The notes below the pieces were generated by a model, which saw nothing but the letters and a program-made list of their open reading frames with translations, did no database searches and was not told the origin of the DNA. Below are positions 1-10,166 of a DNA stretch of 64,000 nucleotides, piece by piece; positions within the stretch are counted from its first letter, which is position 1, and every line of letters begins with the position of its first letter. The translations under genes were made by a program, and so were the position numbers. The stretch is from Salinisphaera shabanensis E1L3A. GTDB taxonomy: Bacteria; Pseudomonadota; Gammaproteobacteria; Nevskiales; Salinisphaeraceae. The stretch covers positions 17,501-81,500 of the forward strand of contig NZ_AFNV02000017.1 in the NCBI RefSeq assembly GCF_000215955.2, read 5' to 3'.

Positions 1-1039
<1,039 letters not shown>

Positions 1040-1059
1040 ATACTTCATATTTCAACTGG

Positions 1060-1079
1060 TATATGACCGAAGTCATATA
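1060..1079. other. Hairpin just upstream of mature 16S
   Basis: Perfect 8-bp inverted repeat (TATATGAC / GTCATATA) around a CGAA tetraloop, 20-40 nt upstream of the mature 16S 5' end. It would be transcribed in the pre-rRNA leader. A role in 16S leader folding or processing is inferred. Confidence 0.5.
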
Positions 1080-1146
1080 ATGAGTCATCCCTAGCGTTAA
1101 ACGCTTTGGATGCTCTATTAGGGCTTGGCTTATCACCAACCCAAGG

Positions 1147-1161
1147 GAGCACCCACACAAG
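1147..1161 (-). promoter_or_regulatory. boxC-like antitermination element
   Basis: On the minus strand the sequence reads CTTGTGTGGGTGCTC, close to the E. coli rrn boxC (TGTGTGGGCAC). It lies just downstream of the boxA match, the usual boxA-boxC order of rRNA leaders. Confidence 0.6.
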
Positions 1162-1172
1162 TCATTTGCATA

Positions 1173-1184
1173 TTGTTAAAGATC
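1173..1184 (-). promoter_or_regulatory. boxA rRNA antitermination site
   Basis: The minus strand reads GATCTTTAACAA, a strong match to the NusB/NusE boxA consensus (TGCTCTTTAACA). It sits in the leader between the proximal promoter and the 16S gene, with a boxC-like element next to it. Confidence 0.75.
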
Positions 1185-1244
1185 TGCAACAGAACGCTGT
1201 TAGGCTTAATGCCGTTTGGCGTCCTTGCCGTTGCGAGAGAGCGT

Positions 1245-1272
1245 ATTCTACGCTGATCGGCTGGGCTGTCAA
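1245..1272 (-). promoter_or_regulatory. rrn promoter P2 (proximal)
   Basis: Minus strand: perfect -35 TTGACA (1267-1272), 16-bp spacer, -10 TAGAAT (1245-1250). An A/T-rich upstream segment (1273-1296) resembles an UP element. A C-rich discriminator follows the -10 box, as in stringently controlled rRNA promoters. The start point should be near 1237, about 200 nt upstream of the 16S gene. Confidence 0.88.
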
Positions 1273-1450
1273 CAACTTTCTCAAATTAATTTGAAAAGAT
1301 TGTCAGGCCTTTAAAAGGCTATGCCTGCAGCACTCTACGTAAAACAGAGCAACTGCTGGCACATATCTTGAATTACAGGCACCAGGCCTATCTTCAAGAT
1401 CTGGCAGCTTAGCCAGATCCGTTAATTGCTTTTGCAATCAACGCTCTACA

Positions 1451-1464
1451 CATTTTTAAAGAGC
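1451..1464 (-). promoter_or_regulatory. Second boxA-like element in distal leader
   Basis: Minus strand GCTCTTTAAAAATG matches the boxA core CTCTTTAA. It lies about 60 nt downstream of the distal promoter, so transcripts from P1 would carry two boxA-like sites. Confidence 0.4.
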
Positions 1465-1522
1465 CGACTTGCCGTTGAATCCGTTTCCGTTTTCAGCGGC
1501 TCGCCGTGTTGCGAGAGGGCGT

Positions 1523-1550
1523 ATTCTAGGGATATCGAGAAGACTGTCAA
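1523..1550 (-). promoter_or_regulatory. rrn promoter P1 (distal)
   Basis: Minus strand: -35 TTGACA (1545-1550), 16-bp spacer, -10 TAGAAT (1523-1528), preceded by an A-rich tract (1551-1582) with UP-element character. The -10 box and the bases after it are nearly identical to P2, so the two promoters look like a duplicated module. Confidence 0.88.
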
Positions 1551-1618
1551 CGAATTTCGTGAATTTTTTTTGAAAAAGTTCACGACCGTTGTCATGACAG
1601 GCTTTTCGGGCAGGCGCC

Positions 1619-2827
1619 CTAACCCGTCGCCAAGGCCACACGCGCAATTCTGCGTTTGCCGACCTGGATCAGGTGCTCGTTGCCGGCCACCAATTCCAGG
1701 CCTGCGTCGCTTACGCGGTCGCCGTCGATACGCACGGCCCCCTGCTTGATCAGTCGAATGCCTTCCCCGTTACTTTGGGTGAGTCCGGCCTCGCGCAGCA
1801 AGGCAGCCACTTGAAGGCCTGCTTCAGGTACGACGATGGACTGGAGTTCGAGATCTTCGGGTACCACGCCGTGGCTGAAGCGTTCGACAAATGCTTCGTG
1901 AGCCCGACGTGCGGCGACGTCGCCGTGGAATCGCGCGACTAGCTCGCCCGCGAGCCGGTATTTGAGATCGCGGGGATTCGCGCCCTGCTCAACCTCGCGA
2001 CGATAGCCTTCGATGACGGCGACCGGTTCGAACGATAACAGTTCGAAGTAGCGCCACATCAGATCGTCGGAGATCGACATGAGCTTGCCGTATTGGTCGC
2101 TGGGCGATTCGTCGATCCCTATATAGTTGTCGAGCGACTTCGACATCTTGTTGACGCCGTCGAGACCCTCGAGCAGAGGCATCGTAAGCACGGCCTGTGG
2201 CTTTTGCCCGTACACCTGTTGCAAATGACGCCCCATCAACAGGTTGAATTTCTGATCGGTGCCGCCCAGCTCGACGTCGGCCTTGAGCGCCACCGAGTCG
2301 TAACCCTGGATAAGCGGATACAGGAACTCGTGTATTGCGATCGATTCGTTGGCTTTATAGCGCTTGTTGAAATCGTCGCGCTCGAGCATACGGGCGACCG
2401 TGTGCGTCGAGGCCAACTTGATCATATCGGCGCTGCTGAGCTTGTTCAGCCAGTCCGAGTTAAGGACCACGCGCGTACGCGCGCGATCCAATACCTTGTA
2501 AATCTGTGCCTCATAGGTCGCCGCGTTCTCAGCTACCTGAGTCTCATCAAGGGGCTTACGCGTTACGTTCTTGCCTGTCGGGTCACCAATACGGCCGGTG
2601 AAGTCGCCGATCAGGAAGACCACATCGTGTCCGAGGTCCTGAAACGTGCGCATCTTGTTGAGCAGCACCGTATGCCCCAGATGCAAATCCGGCGCGGTAG
2701 GATCGAAGCCGGCCTTGATAACGAGCCGCTCCCCGTCACGTCCAGCCTGTTCGAGACGCGAGCGAAATGCGTCTTCGGGGATGATCTCATCACAGCCCCG
2801 ACAAATTTCGGCCCATATATCCTGCAT
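1619..2827 (-). CDS. tyrS: Tyrosyl-tRNA synthetase
   Basis: Charges tRNA-Tyr with tyrosine in the cytoplasm. The 402-residue product has the class I signatures HLGH (residues 49-52) and KMSKS (227-231) and ends in an S4 RNA-binding domain (about 338-402). The length fits the shorter TyrZ-type enzyme rather than the 424-residue E. coli form. The ATG at 2827 is preceded by AGGGAG about ten bases upstream. It is transcribed toward the rRNA leader and diverges from the M23 peptidase gene. Confidence 0.97.
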   Translation of the reverse strand: MQDIWAEICRGCDEIIPEDAFRSRLEQAGRDGERLVIKAGFDPTAPDLHLGHTVLLNKMRTFQDLGHDVVFLIGDFTGRIGDPTGKNVTRKPLDETQVAENAATYEAQIYKVLDRARTRVVLNSDWLNKLSSADMIKLASTHTVARMLERDDFNKRYKANESIAIHEFLYPLIQGYDSVALKADVELGGTDQKFNLLMGRHLQQVYGQKPQAVLTMPLLEGLDGVNKMSKSLDNYIGIDESPSDQYGKLMSISDDLMWRYFELLSFEPVAVIEGYRREVEQGANPRDLKYRLAGELVARFHGDVAARRAHEAFVERFSHGVVPEDLELQSIVVPEAGLQVAALLREAGLTQSNGEGIRLIKQGAVRIDGDRVSDAGLELVAGNEHLIQVGKRRIARVALATG

Positions 2828-2999
2828 TGACGAACGACTCCCTGGCGCTACCTAGATTGGCTCGGGCACTCAGTCTAGCGGTTTCGGACTTGGCAAGCAT
2901 CCAGCTTTATGCTTTTCTATCCGGATATCTGCGGGCCAGGCAAAGGGGCTGCCCGCAACTATTTCCTCGCTTTCCCAGCACGGCTCGGCGTCTTTTTTT

Positions 3000-4637
3000 A
3001 TGGGCAAGATCGATACGGATTATCTGTGGCTGCACGAACAGCCCCAATCGAGTTCACGCCTACGCCGCCTGGCATTGATTCTTGTGGTACCACTGATCGG
3101 CGGTACGGCCTGGCTCACTGCCAGCCCTCAGACTACCCTGCTGGACGGTTCCGACTCGCAAAGCGCCGAGATTCAGAACGCCGGGGACGATGCGATCTCT
3201 TCGGCAGAAGTGGATGCGTCTGTTGGCCCGGGACGTACCCGTATTTCCGCCGATCTGAAATCGGATAACGCGAATGGGCTCTCGCACGAGGATCTTGCGC
3301 TCAGCGACGGCGACGCCAACGCTCTGGACGTGCCGGTCGCACCGATCGACCCCAATCGCACGAATGACGACCGCGGCGAAATCGCGACTATCGACTCATC
3401 CACGGCCCTGAACGACGTGGTCGAAACGAGTACCGGTTTAGAGGGGGCGTCCGACGCCGGCAGCGCGGACATCCCCCGCTCGCACGACTCGGGCCCGCGA
3501 TGGCACAACGTCACGATCCGACAAGGCGATACGCTGTCCATCGCATTCAGCCGCAATAATCTGTCTTATGCCGATTCGCTCAAGATCGCGCATATGAAAG
3601 AGTACGGCAAGCGTTTCACGCGCGGGCTTCGTGCAGGCGACGTCATGCAAGTAAAGGCCGATGCCGATGGCAGCGTGCTGGCCCTGGATTTCCCTATCGA
3701 CCCACTGCATACCCTGCAGGTCCGCCCCAACGACAATGGGTTTCGTGGACAGATGACGCTGGCTGATGTCGAGCATCGCAATGCGTTTGCGACCGGCATC
3801 ATCGATACCAGCTTCTACGTCGATGCCTTGGAAGCCGGGCTGTCGGATCGACAGATCATGAAATTGGTCGAAATATTCGGCTGGGATATCGATTTCGCGT
3901 TCGATACGCGTCCGGGCGATCGTTTCGTGGTCGTCTACGACGAGCTATACAAGGACGGCGACAAGATCGCCAATGGCGATATTCTGGCCGCCTCATTCAT
4001 CAATCGGGGGCGCGACGTGCGTGCCGTTCGCTATGCCGACGCGGGCGATGAACAAGGCACGGTTTACTACTCGCCCGACGGCCGCGCGATGAAAAAAGCG
4101 TTCATTCGCACGCCGGTCGACTACACGCGTATCAGCTCCGGCTTCAATCTGTCGCGTAGTCACCCGATTCTCAACCGGATTCGCCGCCACGAAGGCACTG
4201 ATTATGCGGCGCCCAGCGGCACACCGATCAAAGCCACCGGTAATGGCCGCATCGTGTTCCGCGGTCGGCGCGGCGGATACGGCAATATGATCGTCGTGCG
4301 GCACGACTCCCATCTGTCGACCCGCTACGGACATATGTCACGTTTCGATAACGATTTCGGCGTTGGCAGCAAGGTCAAACAAGGCGATGTCATTGGCTAT
4401 GTGGGCATGAGTGGCCTGGCCACTGGCCCGCACTTGCACTACGAGTTCCGCGTCGACGGCAACCCGAAGGACCCGGAACGGGTCGACCTGCCCAAGGCTT
4501 TGCCCTTGCCCAGCAAGTACATGGCCGACTTCCGCAAGCATTCGGCTCCGCTACTCACCCAGCTGGACTCGCTGACCGATACTGAAGTCGCCAGCGCGCG
4601 GACGACTCGCAACAACGATCGCAGCTCGGCGAACTAA
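3000..4637 (+). CDS. Membrane-anchored M23 (LytM) murein endopeptidase, MepM-like
   Basis: Probable D,D-endopeptidase that cuts peptidoglycan cross-links during wall growth. The 545 residues run: short cytoplasmic N-terminus, one membrane segment (22-41), an acidic Ser/Asp-rich linker to about 160, an OapA/LysM-like region (about 168-220), and a C-terminal M23 domain. Metal ligands are visible: HxxxD (H397, D401), H445 in YGH, and HLH (H478, H480). No clear ribosome site precedes the ATG at 3000, which follows a T-run. It lies between tyrS and anmK, as its homologue does in Pseudomonas. The exact substrate is inferred from the family. Confidence 0.92.
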   Translation: MGKIDTDYLWLHEQPQSSSRLRRLALILVVPLIGGTAWLTASPQTTLLDGSDSQSAEIQNAGDDAISSAEVDASVGPGRTRISADLKSDNANGLSHEDLALSDGDANALDVPVAPIDPNRTNDDRGEIATIDSSTALNDVVETSTGLEGASDAGSADIPRSHDSGPRWHNVTIRQGDTLSIAFSRNNLSYADSLKIAHMKEYGKRFTRGLRAGDVMQVKADADGSVLALDFPIDPLHTLQVRPNDNGFRGQMTLADVEHRNAFATGIIDTSFYVDALEAGLSDRQIMKLVEIFGWDIDFAFDTRPGDRFVVVYDELYKDGDKIANGDILAASFINRGRDVRAVRYADAGDEQGTVYYSPDGRAMKKAFIRTPVDYTRISSGFNLSRSHPILNRIRRHEGTDYAAPSGTPIKATGNGRIVFRGRRGGYGNMIVVRHDSHLSTRYGHMSRFDNDFGVGSKVKQGDVIGYVGMSGLATGPHLHYEFRVDGNPKDPERVDLPKALPLPSKYMADFRKHSAPLLTQLDSLTDTEVASARTTRNNDRSSAN

Positions 4638-4741
4638 TAGCCCGATCTGGTCGTCCCTCGCAGCCCCACGCGCCGCCCACGACGGCAAAGGAGATGCCCG
4701 GTGACAGCACCCACCCAGCAAATCGATCGCCGCGCCTCGGT

Positions 4742-5893
4742 ATGAGTGACGCGACTTACTATATCGGTCTGATGTCGGGCACGAGCGTGGACGCTGCAGA
4801 TGCCGCCGTCGTACGGTTCGATGCCGCCGGCAACCAGCCGCGGATATTGGCGACCCACGCACAAGCGCCAGATACGAGCTTACGCGACGACCTGCTACAC
4901 CTGTCACAACAGGTTGCGGGCGTTTCACTGGCCAAGTTCGGTGAACTCGATCAACGTGTGGGCGAATGGTTTGCGCGGGCCGCGCTCGCTGTCATGGAAA
5001 AGGCCGGGGTAAGCGCGCAGGATATTGATGCCATCGGCAGCCACGGTCAGACCGTGCGCCACGAACCCGACGCCCGCTACCCCTTCAGCCTTCAGCTCGG
5101 CTCAGCGAGCCGTATCGCAGCCCGTACCGGTTGTCGCGTTGTCGCAGATTTTCGCAACAGCGATATCGCGATCGGCGGTCAGGGCGCGCCTCTGGTTCCC
5201 GCGTTTCATCGCAGCGTGTTCGCCAACGCCGAACACAATCGTATCGTGATCAACATCGGCGGCATTGCCAATCTCACCGTATTGCCCCGCCACGCGGTCG
5301 ACGACCCGCATGCGGTCACCGGCCTGGATACCGGGCCGGGCAATGCATTGATGGACGCGTGGACCGCCGCCCATCTCAAACGCCATTACGACGCCGATGG
5401 GCACTGGGCAGCAAGTGGTCGTGTCGACGAGGCGCTGCTGGCACACATGATGGCTGACCGCTATTTCGCCCGTCCGGCGCCGAAAAGCACCGGCCGTGAG
5501 TATTTCAATCTCGATTGGTTGCGTGCCCAGATCGACAGCCTTGCCTCGCGTCCATTACCGGCTGACGTTCAGGCCACGCTATGCGAGTTCACTGCCCGCA
5601 CCATCGCCCAGGCCATCGATGAATACGGGCCCGGCAACGAACAGGTGCTCGTCTGCGGGGGCGGCGTACGCAACGCTGAACTCCAGCGCAGACTTCAGCA
5701 ATTGCTCGCACCGCGCCAGCTCACCCCAACCGACGAGTACGACGTGGACTCGGACTGGGTCGAAGCCGTGGCTTTTGCCTGGCTTGCCATGCGAACCGTC
5801 AAGGGGTTGAGCGGCAATGTGCCCGGCGTAACGGGCGCAAGCGCGCCCGTGGCTCTGGGTGGCATCTACCAGGCTGCACAGCTGGATAACTGA
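4742..5893 (+). CDS. anmK: Anhydro-N-acetylmuramic acid kinase
   Basis: Phosphorylates and opens 1,6-anhydro-MurNAc to MurNAc-6-phosphate in peptidoglycan recycling. The N-terminal GLMSGTSVD motif, the GGIANLT segment and the late CGGGVRN motif mark the AnmK/ASKHA fold. The ATG at 4742 gives 383 residues, the usual length. An in-frame ATG at 4694 would add 16 residues, but AAAGGAG directly abuts it with no spacer, so I prefer 4742. It follows the M23 peptidase by about 100 bases on the same strand, linking wall cleavage and sugar recovery. Confidence 0.95.
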   Translation: MSDATYYIGLMSGTSVDAADAAVVRFDAAGNQPRILATHAQAPDTSLRDDLLHLSQQVAGVSLAKFGELDQRVGEWFARAALAVMEKAGVSAQDIDAIGSHGQTVRHEPDARYPFSLQLGSASRIAARTGCRVVADFRNSDIAIGGQGAPLVPAFHRSVFANAEHNRIVINIGGIANLTVLPRHAVDDPHAVTGLDTGPGNALMDAWTAAHLKRHYDADGHWAASGRVDEALLAHMMADRYFARPAPKSTGREYFNLDWLRAQIDSLASRPLPADVQATLCEFTARTIAQAIDEYGPGNEQVLVCGGGVRNAELQRRLQQLLAPRQLTPTDEYDVDSDWVEAVAFAWLAMRTVKGLSGNVPGVTGASAPVALGGIYQAAQLDN

Positions 5894-6215
5894 AGAATAA
5901 AGCTGACGAAGCCAAGCCCGCGCGCCGAGCGGGAAACGCCGACCCTTGGCTCCGCGACCGCTCATGGCAGGGTCGCAGGGTTTACGCGGTCGAAAGCGCG
6001 GTCACTCACCGCGCGACTGACGGCGAGCAAAGGCGCAAGAGCTTAAAAACAGCGAAGGCGTTACCACAGCCGCAATGGCGGTCGTATTGGAATGGCGAAT
6101 CACGAACTGCGCCGCGCTGCGCGGGGGTTTTGCTAACGCAAAACGTGCGCGTATTCATGCACCCCAATTCGTCGCCAGCGTTGTGCCCCTCTCACGAGGG
6201 CGAAGACGCGCCTAC
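5894..6215. other. anmK-erpA convergent intergenic region
   Basis: These 322 bases separate convergent anmK and erpA. The region holds a degraded copy of the erpA 3' end (6043-6113) and a 7-bp perfect hairpin, GTTTTGC-TAAC-GCAAAAC (6127-6144), which could act as an erpA-side terminator although no T-run follows. No intact gene is visible. Confidence 0.7.
6043..6113 (-). pseudogene. Remnant duplicate of the erpA 3' end
   Basis: This 70-base segment aligns closely with the last codons of erpA (6216-6288), from the region coding AQFVIR to the stop. Read on the minus strand it still encodes AQFVIR and then, after a one-base frame slip, CGCGNAFAV, the C-terminal Fe-S ligand motif of A-type carriers. 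There is no start codon or N-terminal part, so it is a fragment. A local duplication followed by decay is the simplest explanation; loss of a tandem second A-type carrier gene is an alternative. Confidence 0.75.
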
Positions 6216-6578
6216 TTAAACAGCGAAAGAGTTACCGCAGCCGCAGGTGGTGGTCGCGTTGGGGTTACGGATCACGAACTGCGCGCCTTCGACTCCATCG
6301 GAGAAGTCGATCTCGGCACCGCTGAGGTAGAGCACGCTCATCGGATCGACCAGCAAGGTCACGCCCTGCTTTTCGATCAACGTATCGCCGTCCTCAACGT
6401 TTTCGTCGAAGGTGAAGCCGTATTGAAAGCCTGAGCAACCGCCACCGGAGACGAATACGCGCAACTTAAGTGCGTCATTCTCCTCGTCTTCAAGCAATTC
6501 CTTGACCTTGATCGCCGCGGCATCGGTAAACACCAGCGCGGACTGGTCTTCTTCCATAGCGTGTGTGGCGGTACTCAT
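6216..6578 (-). CDS. erpA: A-type iron-sulfur carrier protein ErpA
   Basis: Delivers Fe-S clusters to apoproteins, in E. coli including the isoprenoid enzymes IspG/IspH. The 120-residue protein has the HesB/IscA fold with the three ligand cysteines C48 (GGGCSGF), C112 and C114 (CGCGNSFAV). The acidic N-terminal part and the [11 protein letters not shown] ending favour ErpA over IscA. It lies 95 bases downstream of argC on the same strand, the Pseudomonas order. A decayed copy of its 3' end lies beyond its stop. Confidence 0.95.
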   Translation of the reverse strand: MSTATHAMEEDQSALVFTDAAAIKVKELLEDEENDALKLRVFVSGGGCSGFQYGFTFDENVEDGDTLIEKQGVTLLVDPMSVLYLSGAEIDFSDGVEGAQFVIRNPNATTTCGCGNSFAV

Positions 6579-6673
6579 AAGCGTTCGATTCCGTAGACCG
6601 GATGGTTCCTATCATATGACATCGGTGCAAGCTCGGGCTATTCAACCCCTCGGGCGTGAATCCATGTACCCGA

Positions 6674-7714
6674 TTATGGCAGCGCGCCGGGTACCGCAAG
6701 GCCGCACGCCTCGTCGGCACCGATCATGAGATTGAAGCACTGCACAGCCTGCCCGGCCGCGCCCTTCACCAGATTGTCGATCACCGACAATACAACAGCC
6801 GTATCCCCGCCGCCCGGCCGATGCACGGCCATACGGCACATATTGGCGCCGCGCACGTGGCGTGTTTCTGGCATGGCGCCCGCAGGCAGCACGTCCACGA
6901 ACGGCTCATCGGCATAAGCGCTTTCATAAAGCGACTGCAGATCGCAGTCGGCGCTATGAAGTTGCGCATAAAGCGTGGCGTGAATACCGCGAATCATCGG
7001 CACGAGATGCGGCACGAACGTCAGCCCGACGCCTGTACCCGCCATCGCGGAAAGCGACTGACGAATTTCCGGCAGATGGCGATGCCCGGCCACACCGTAG
7101 GCCTTGAACGATTCCTGCATCTCGGCAAACAGAAATCCGGGCTTGAGCGACTTGCCCGCGCCCGAAACGCCCGTCTTGGCATCGGCAATCAGCCGGCCGA
7201 AATCGACCAGCCCGGCCTCGACCAACGGCTTGAAACCCAGCACGACCGCGGTCGGGTAGCAACCGGGGGCCGCGACCAGATCCGCCTTGGCGATTTCTTC
7301 GCGATTGAGCTCCGGCATGCCATAGACCGCGCGCTCGATGAGCGTCGGGCATACATGCTCGACGCCGTACCAGGACGCCCATTCCTGCGCGTCCTTGAGA
7401 CGAAAATCCGCGGACAGATCGATAACACGTTTACCCGCATCCAGCAGGGCCGGCACGTCGTGCATGGCCGCTGCATGAGGCGTGGCGAAGAAAACGATAT
7501 CGCAGTCCGCGAGATTGTCCGTCGACGGCTCGACGAAATCGAGATCGATCACACCACGTAGCTGCGGATAGGCCTCGGCGACCGGCGTACCCGCATCGCC
7601 ACGCGAAGTCACCGCAATGACCTCGGCGCTCGGGTGCGCACTGAGCAGGCGCAGCAGTTCGGCGCCGGCATAGCCCGTTCCGCCGACGATTCCGATGCGT
7701 TGTTTCTCGGTCAT
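6674..7714 (-). CDS. argC: N-acetyl-gamma-glutamyl-phosphate reductase
   Basis: NADPH-dependent third step of arginine synthesis (N-acetylglutamyl phosphate to the semialdehyde). The 346 residues show the Rossmann motif [10 protein letters not shown] at 8-17 and the catalytic cysteine C152 in APGCYPTA. The length is typical of the long-form bacterial ArgC. It diverges from the ClC gene; erpA follows and may be co-transcribed. Confidence 0.96.
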   Translation of the reverse strand: MTEKQRIGIVGGTGYAGAELLRLLSAHPSAEVIAVTSRGDAGTPVAEAYPQLRGVIDLDFVEPSTDNLADCDIVFFATPHAAAMHDVPALLDAGKRVIDLSADFRLKDAQEWASWYGVEHVCPTLIERAVYGMPELNREEIAKADLVAAPGCYPTAVVLGFKPLVEAGLVDFGRLIADAKTGVSGAGKSLKPGFLFAEMQESFKAYGVAGHRHLPEIRQSLSAMAGTGVGLTFVPHLVPMIRGIHATLYAQLHSADCDLQSLYESAYADEPFVDVLPAGAMPETRHVRGANMCRMAVHRPGGGDTAVVLSVIDNLVKGAAGQAVQCFNLMIGADEACGLAVPGALP

Positions 7715-7845
7715 GATGTTTGCTGAAATAAGCTGCGAAACCGCGCATAATAACGCGCAAGCCGTCGCGCTGCGCGCTCGCGACCCAACCTTTGGTTTTC
7801 GTCACCCGGAATACGAGCTCTTGCACGTACGCCTACGCTCCATTT

Positions 7846-9621
7846 ATGGCCGCTGAACGCTCGCGCCGCCGCATGTTGCGCGAGGCGTGGCAGGGGCGCA
7901 TGGACTCGATGCGCCAGCATTTGGCCGACGTCGAGAACACGCCTGGCCTGACGCTGCTGTGTCTGCTTGGCGCTGCGACCGGGGCGCTTTGCGGTCTGGT
8001 TATTCTGGCCCTGCATACCGGCATTCACCTGCTGCAAGACCCGCTGTTCGAGCTGTTTGGCGTCAGCGGCGGCGGCTTCACCGAAACCAGCGTGGCATTT
8101 CGCGTCGCCGTACCACTGCTCGGTGCTTTGCTGCTCGGACTGATCGTCGAGTGGGTGCTCAAGTCTGCCGAGTACGGCATCGTGCATATCATCGAGCGAC
8201 TGGTTTATTACCAAGGCGTGCTGCCGGTCAAATCGGCGGTGGCTGAGTTCACCATGTCGGTACTGGCGTTGACGACAGGCCAATCGGTCGGCCGTGAAGG
8301 CGTGGCCGCGCATACGGGTGCCACCACCGGCAGCTGGTTGGGCCGGCGGCTGGACCTGCCCAACAACAGCGTTCGCACGTTGGTCGGGTGCGGCGCAGCG
8401 GCCGGCGTCGCCGCGTCGTTCAATACCCCGCTGGCTGCCGTCATCTTCGCCATGGAAGTGGTGATGATGGAATACACCATTGCCGGCTTTGCGCCCATTA
8501 TTCTCGCGGCCGTGTCGGGCTCGCTGGTCACGTTCACGTTCACCGATGTACACCCGCGCTTGGTCGCCGAATACTCCGGCTTTTCGCCGATCGAGCTGCC
8601 TTATCTCGCGTTCGTAGGGGCGGTGGTCGGCATCGCCGGCGCAGGTTTCACGCGTCTTTGCGGCGCGCTCGTGCCCCTGCTTGCCAAGATCCGTATCAGC
8701 CTGCGGATCGCGCTCGCTGGTCTGGTGACCGGCCTGCTGGCGATTCAGTTTCCGCAAATCATGGGCCTGGGCTTCGACACCGTGAACGGCTCGCTGGCCG
8801 GGCAATACGCAGTCACCATGGCGCTGGGCATCGGCGTGGCCAAACTGATCGCGACCAGCTTTGCCACCGCCGCAGCCATTCCGGGCGGCGTCATCCTGCC
8901 GACGTTCGTTATCGGCTCCGCACTGGGCAGCGCGCTGGGCACTGCCGGCGCATTGATATTGCCGGGCGACGCGACGGACGCAGGCCTGTACGCATTGCTG
9001 GGCATCGGCGCCATGATGGGCGCGGTACTGCAAGCGCCGCTATCCGCCCTGGTCGTTATTCTGGAACTCTCCGGCCAGACCGGCCTGGTGCTGCCGGGCA
9101 TGCTGGTAGTAATCGCCGCACTGGTGGTTTCGCGGCGGATTTCGGTATCAGAGTCGTTGTTCCGCTTGCTGCTGCGCCGGCGCGGGCTGGATTATCGCAA
9201 CGATCCGATTTCCCAGTATCTTCGTCGCGCCAGCGTGTTGTCGGCGATGAACCGCCGCTTTCGTATCGTCGAGCCCAAGATCGACCGCGCGGCGCTCGAT
9301 GAAATCCTCGAAAATAAAATCGACTGGCTGCTCATTCGCTCACGCGAGCACCGCGCCAGCTTGATGCGGCCAGGCGATGTCGCACGCTTCCTGAATCAGG
9401 AAGAAAACGATCAGATCGAAGAAATCGACCTGTACAAGATCCCGGGCAAACGTATGGATGCCTATTCGATCCACGTGCGGGCCAGCCTTCAGGAAGCCTT
9501 CGACATGGTCAATCGCAACGAGGCTGAGGCATTGATCGTGGAACGCAATGTCGTGGGCAGCAACGCCATCACCTATGGCGTACTCACACGCGAGGCCATC
9601 GACGGCACCTATCGTCCCTAG
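7846..9621 (+). CDS. ClC-family chloride channel/antiporter with C-terminal CBS-like region
   Basis: Inner-membrane protein moving chloride, probably in exchange for protons. About ten to twelve hydrophobic segments span residues 30-420, with the GREG signature at about 149-152 including the gating glutamate. The next residues are VAAH instead of the usual P-T, and the canonical GSGIP selectivity loop is not recognisable. The last 130 residues resemble a CBS pair. I start at ATG 7846 because the family begins with a short basic region; a TTG at 7792 would add 18 residues. A terminator hairpin follows at 9684-9705. Confidence 0.88.
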   Translation: MAAERSRRRMLREAWQGRMDSMRQHLADVENTPGLTLLCLLGAATGALCGLVILALHTGIHLLQDPLFELFGVSGGGFTETSVAFRVAVPLLGALLLGLIVEWVLKSAEYGIVHIIERLVYYQGVLPVKSAVAEFTMSVLALTTGQSVGREGVAAHTGATTGSWLGRRLDLPNNSVRTLVGCGAAAGVAASFNTPLAAVIFAMEVVMMEYTIAGFAPIILAAVSGSLVTFTFTDVHPRLVAEYSGFSPIELPYLAFVGAVVGIAGAGFTRLCGALVPLLAKIRISLRIALAGLVTGLLAIQFPQIMGLGFDTVNGSLAGQYAVTMALGIGVAKLIATSFATAAAIPGGVILPTFVIGSALGSALGTAGALILPGDATDAGLYALLGIGAMMGAVLQAPLSALVVILELSGQTGLVLPGMLVVIAALVVSRRISVSESLFRLLLRRRGLDYRNDPISQYLRRASVLSAMNRRFRIVEPKIDRAALDEILENKIDWLLIRSREHRASLMRPGDVARFLNQEENDQIEEIDLYKIPGKRMDAYSIHVRASLQEAFDMVNRNEAEALIVERNVVGSNAITYGVLTREAIDGTYRP

Positions 9622-9683
9622 GGCCGTGGGCTGCGTGCATCCAGCTCGTCGCACACACCCTACAATCCCTCGAGTCCAAACAC

Positions 9684-9705
9684 AGAGCCGAGCCCGGCTC
9701 TTTTT
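9684..9705 (+). terminator. Intrinsic terminator between the ClC gene and hemJ
   Basis: A 7-bp GC-rich stem (AGAGCCG / CGGCTCT, loop AGCC) followed by a run of five T. It lies 60 bases after the ClC stop and ends 16 bases before the hemJ start, just ahead of the hemJ ribosome site. Confidence 0.8.
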
Positions 9706-9720
9706 CTACAGGAGCTTCGA

Positions 9721-10146
9721 ATGCTGTTATGGGTCAAGGCCTTTCACGTGATCTTCATGGTGACGTGGTTCGCCGGTCTGTTCTATCTGCCGCGCATCTT
9801 CGTCTACCACGCCGATACCACCGATGAGATCGGCCATGCGCGTTTTTGCACGATGGAAAAACGCCTGGGAATCCTCATGTCGATCGGCGCCGCGCTGACT
9901 ATTGCTTTCGGCGTGTGGCTTCTTGCCGGTTACGGCGGCGCGTGGATGGCAGCGAATGGCTGGATGCACGTCAAACTGCTGTTCGTGCTGGGCCTGATCG
10001 GCTACCACGGCTGGTGCCAGGTGCAGGTCAAAAAATTCCGCGAGAAACGCAATACGGGCAGCGCCGGCTATTTTCGGCTGATGAACGAAGTGCCCTCGAT
10101 CTTTCTGGTGGTGATCGTGATTCTGGCGATCGTCAAACCGTTCTGA
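9721..10146 (+). CDS. hemJ: Protoporphyrinogen IX oxidase HemJ
   Basis: Integral membrane protein for the penultimate step of haem synthesis, oxidising protoporphyrinogen IX. The 141 residues have four predicted membrane helices and the conserved N-terminal KAFHVIFMVTWFAGLFYLPR segment with His9. Family length is 140-150. ATG 9721 is preceded by AGGAG at the right distance. It belongs to the conserved Pseudomonas neighbourhood with argC and erpA. A terminator hairpin lies directly 5', so its promoter is unclear. Confidence 0.92.
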   Translation: MLLWVKAFHVIFMVTWFAGLFYLPRIFVYHADTTDEIGHARFCTMEKRLGILMSIGAALTIAFGVWLLAGYGGAWMAANGWMHVKLLFVLGLIGYHGWCQVQVKKFREKRNTGSAGYFRLMNEVPSIFLVVIVILAIVKPF

Positions 10147-10166
10147 CGCATTTTCGCCAGCCATGA

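Larger units (their letters stand above)
1040..1618 (-). other. rRNA operon leader and promoter region
   Basis: This non-coding stretch of about 580 bases lies between the 16S 5' end and the tyrS 3' end. It holds two tandem sigma-70 promoters, boxA- and boxC-like antitermination elements, and several hairpins: 1060-1079 (8-bp perfect stem, CGAA loop), 1398-1419 (GATCTGGC stem) and one near 1304-1327. No credible protein start or coding bias is visible. The hairpins may be RNase III or transcription-processing signals; that is inference. Confidence 0.85.

Noticed and set aside
7711-9033. 440-codon antisense frame over the ClC gene
   Set aside because: Composition is Arg/Gln/Ala shadow of a GC-rich membrane gene; the sense frame has clear family motifs.
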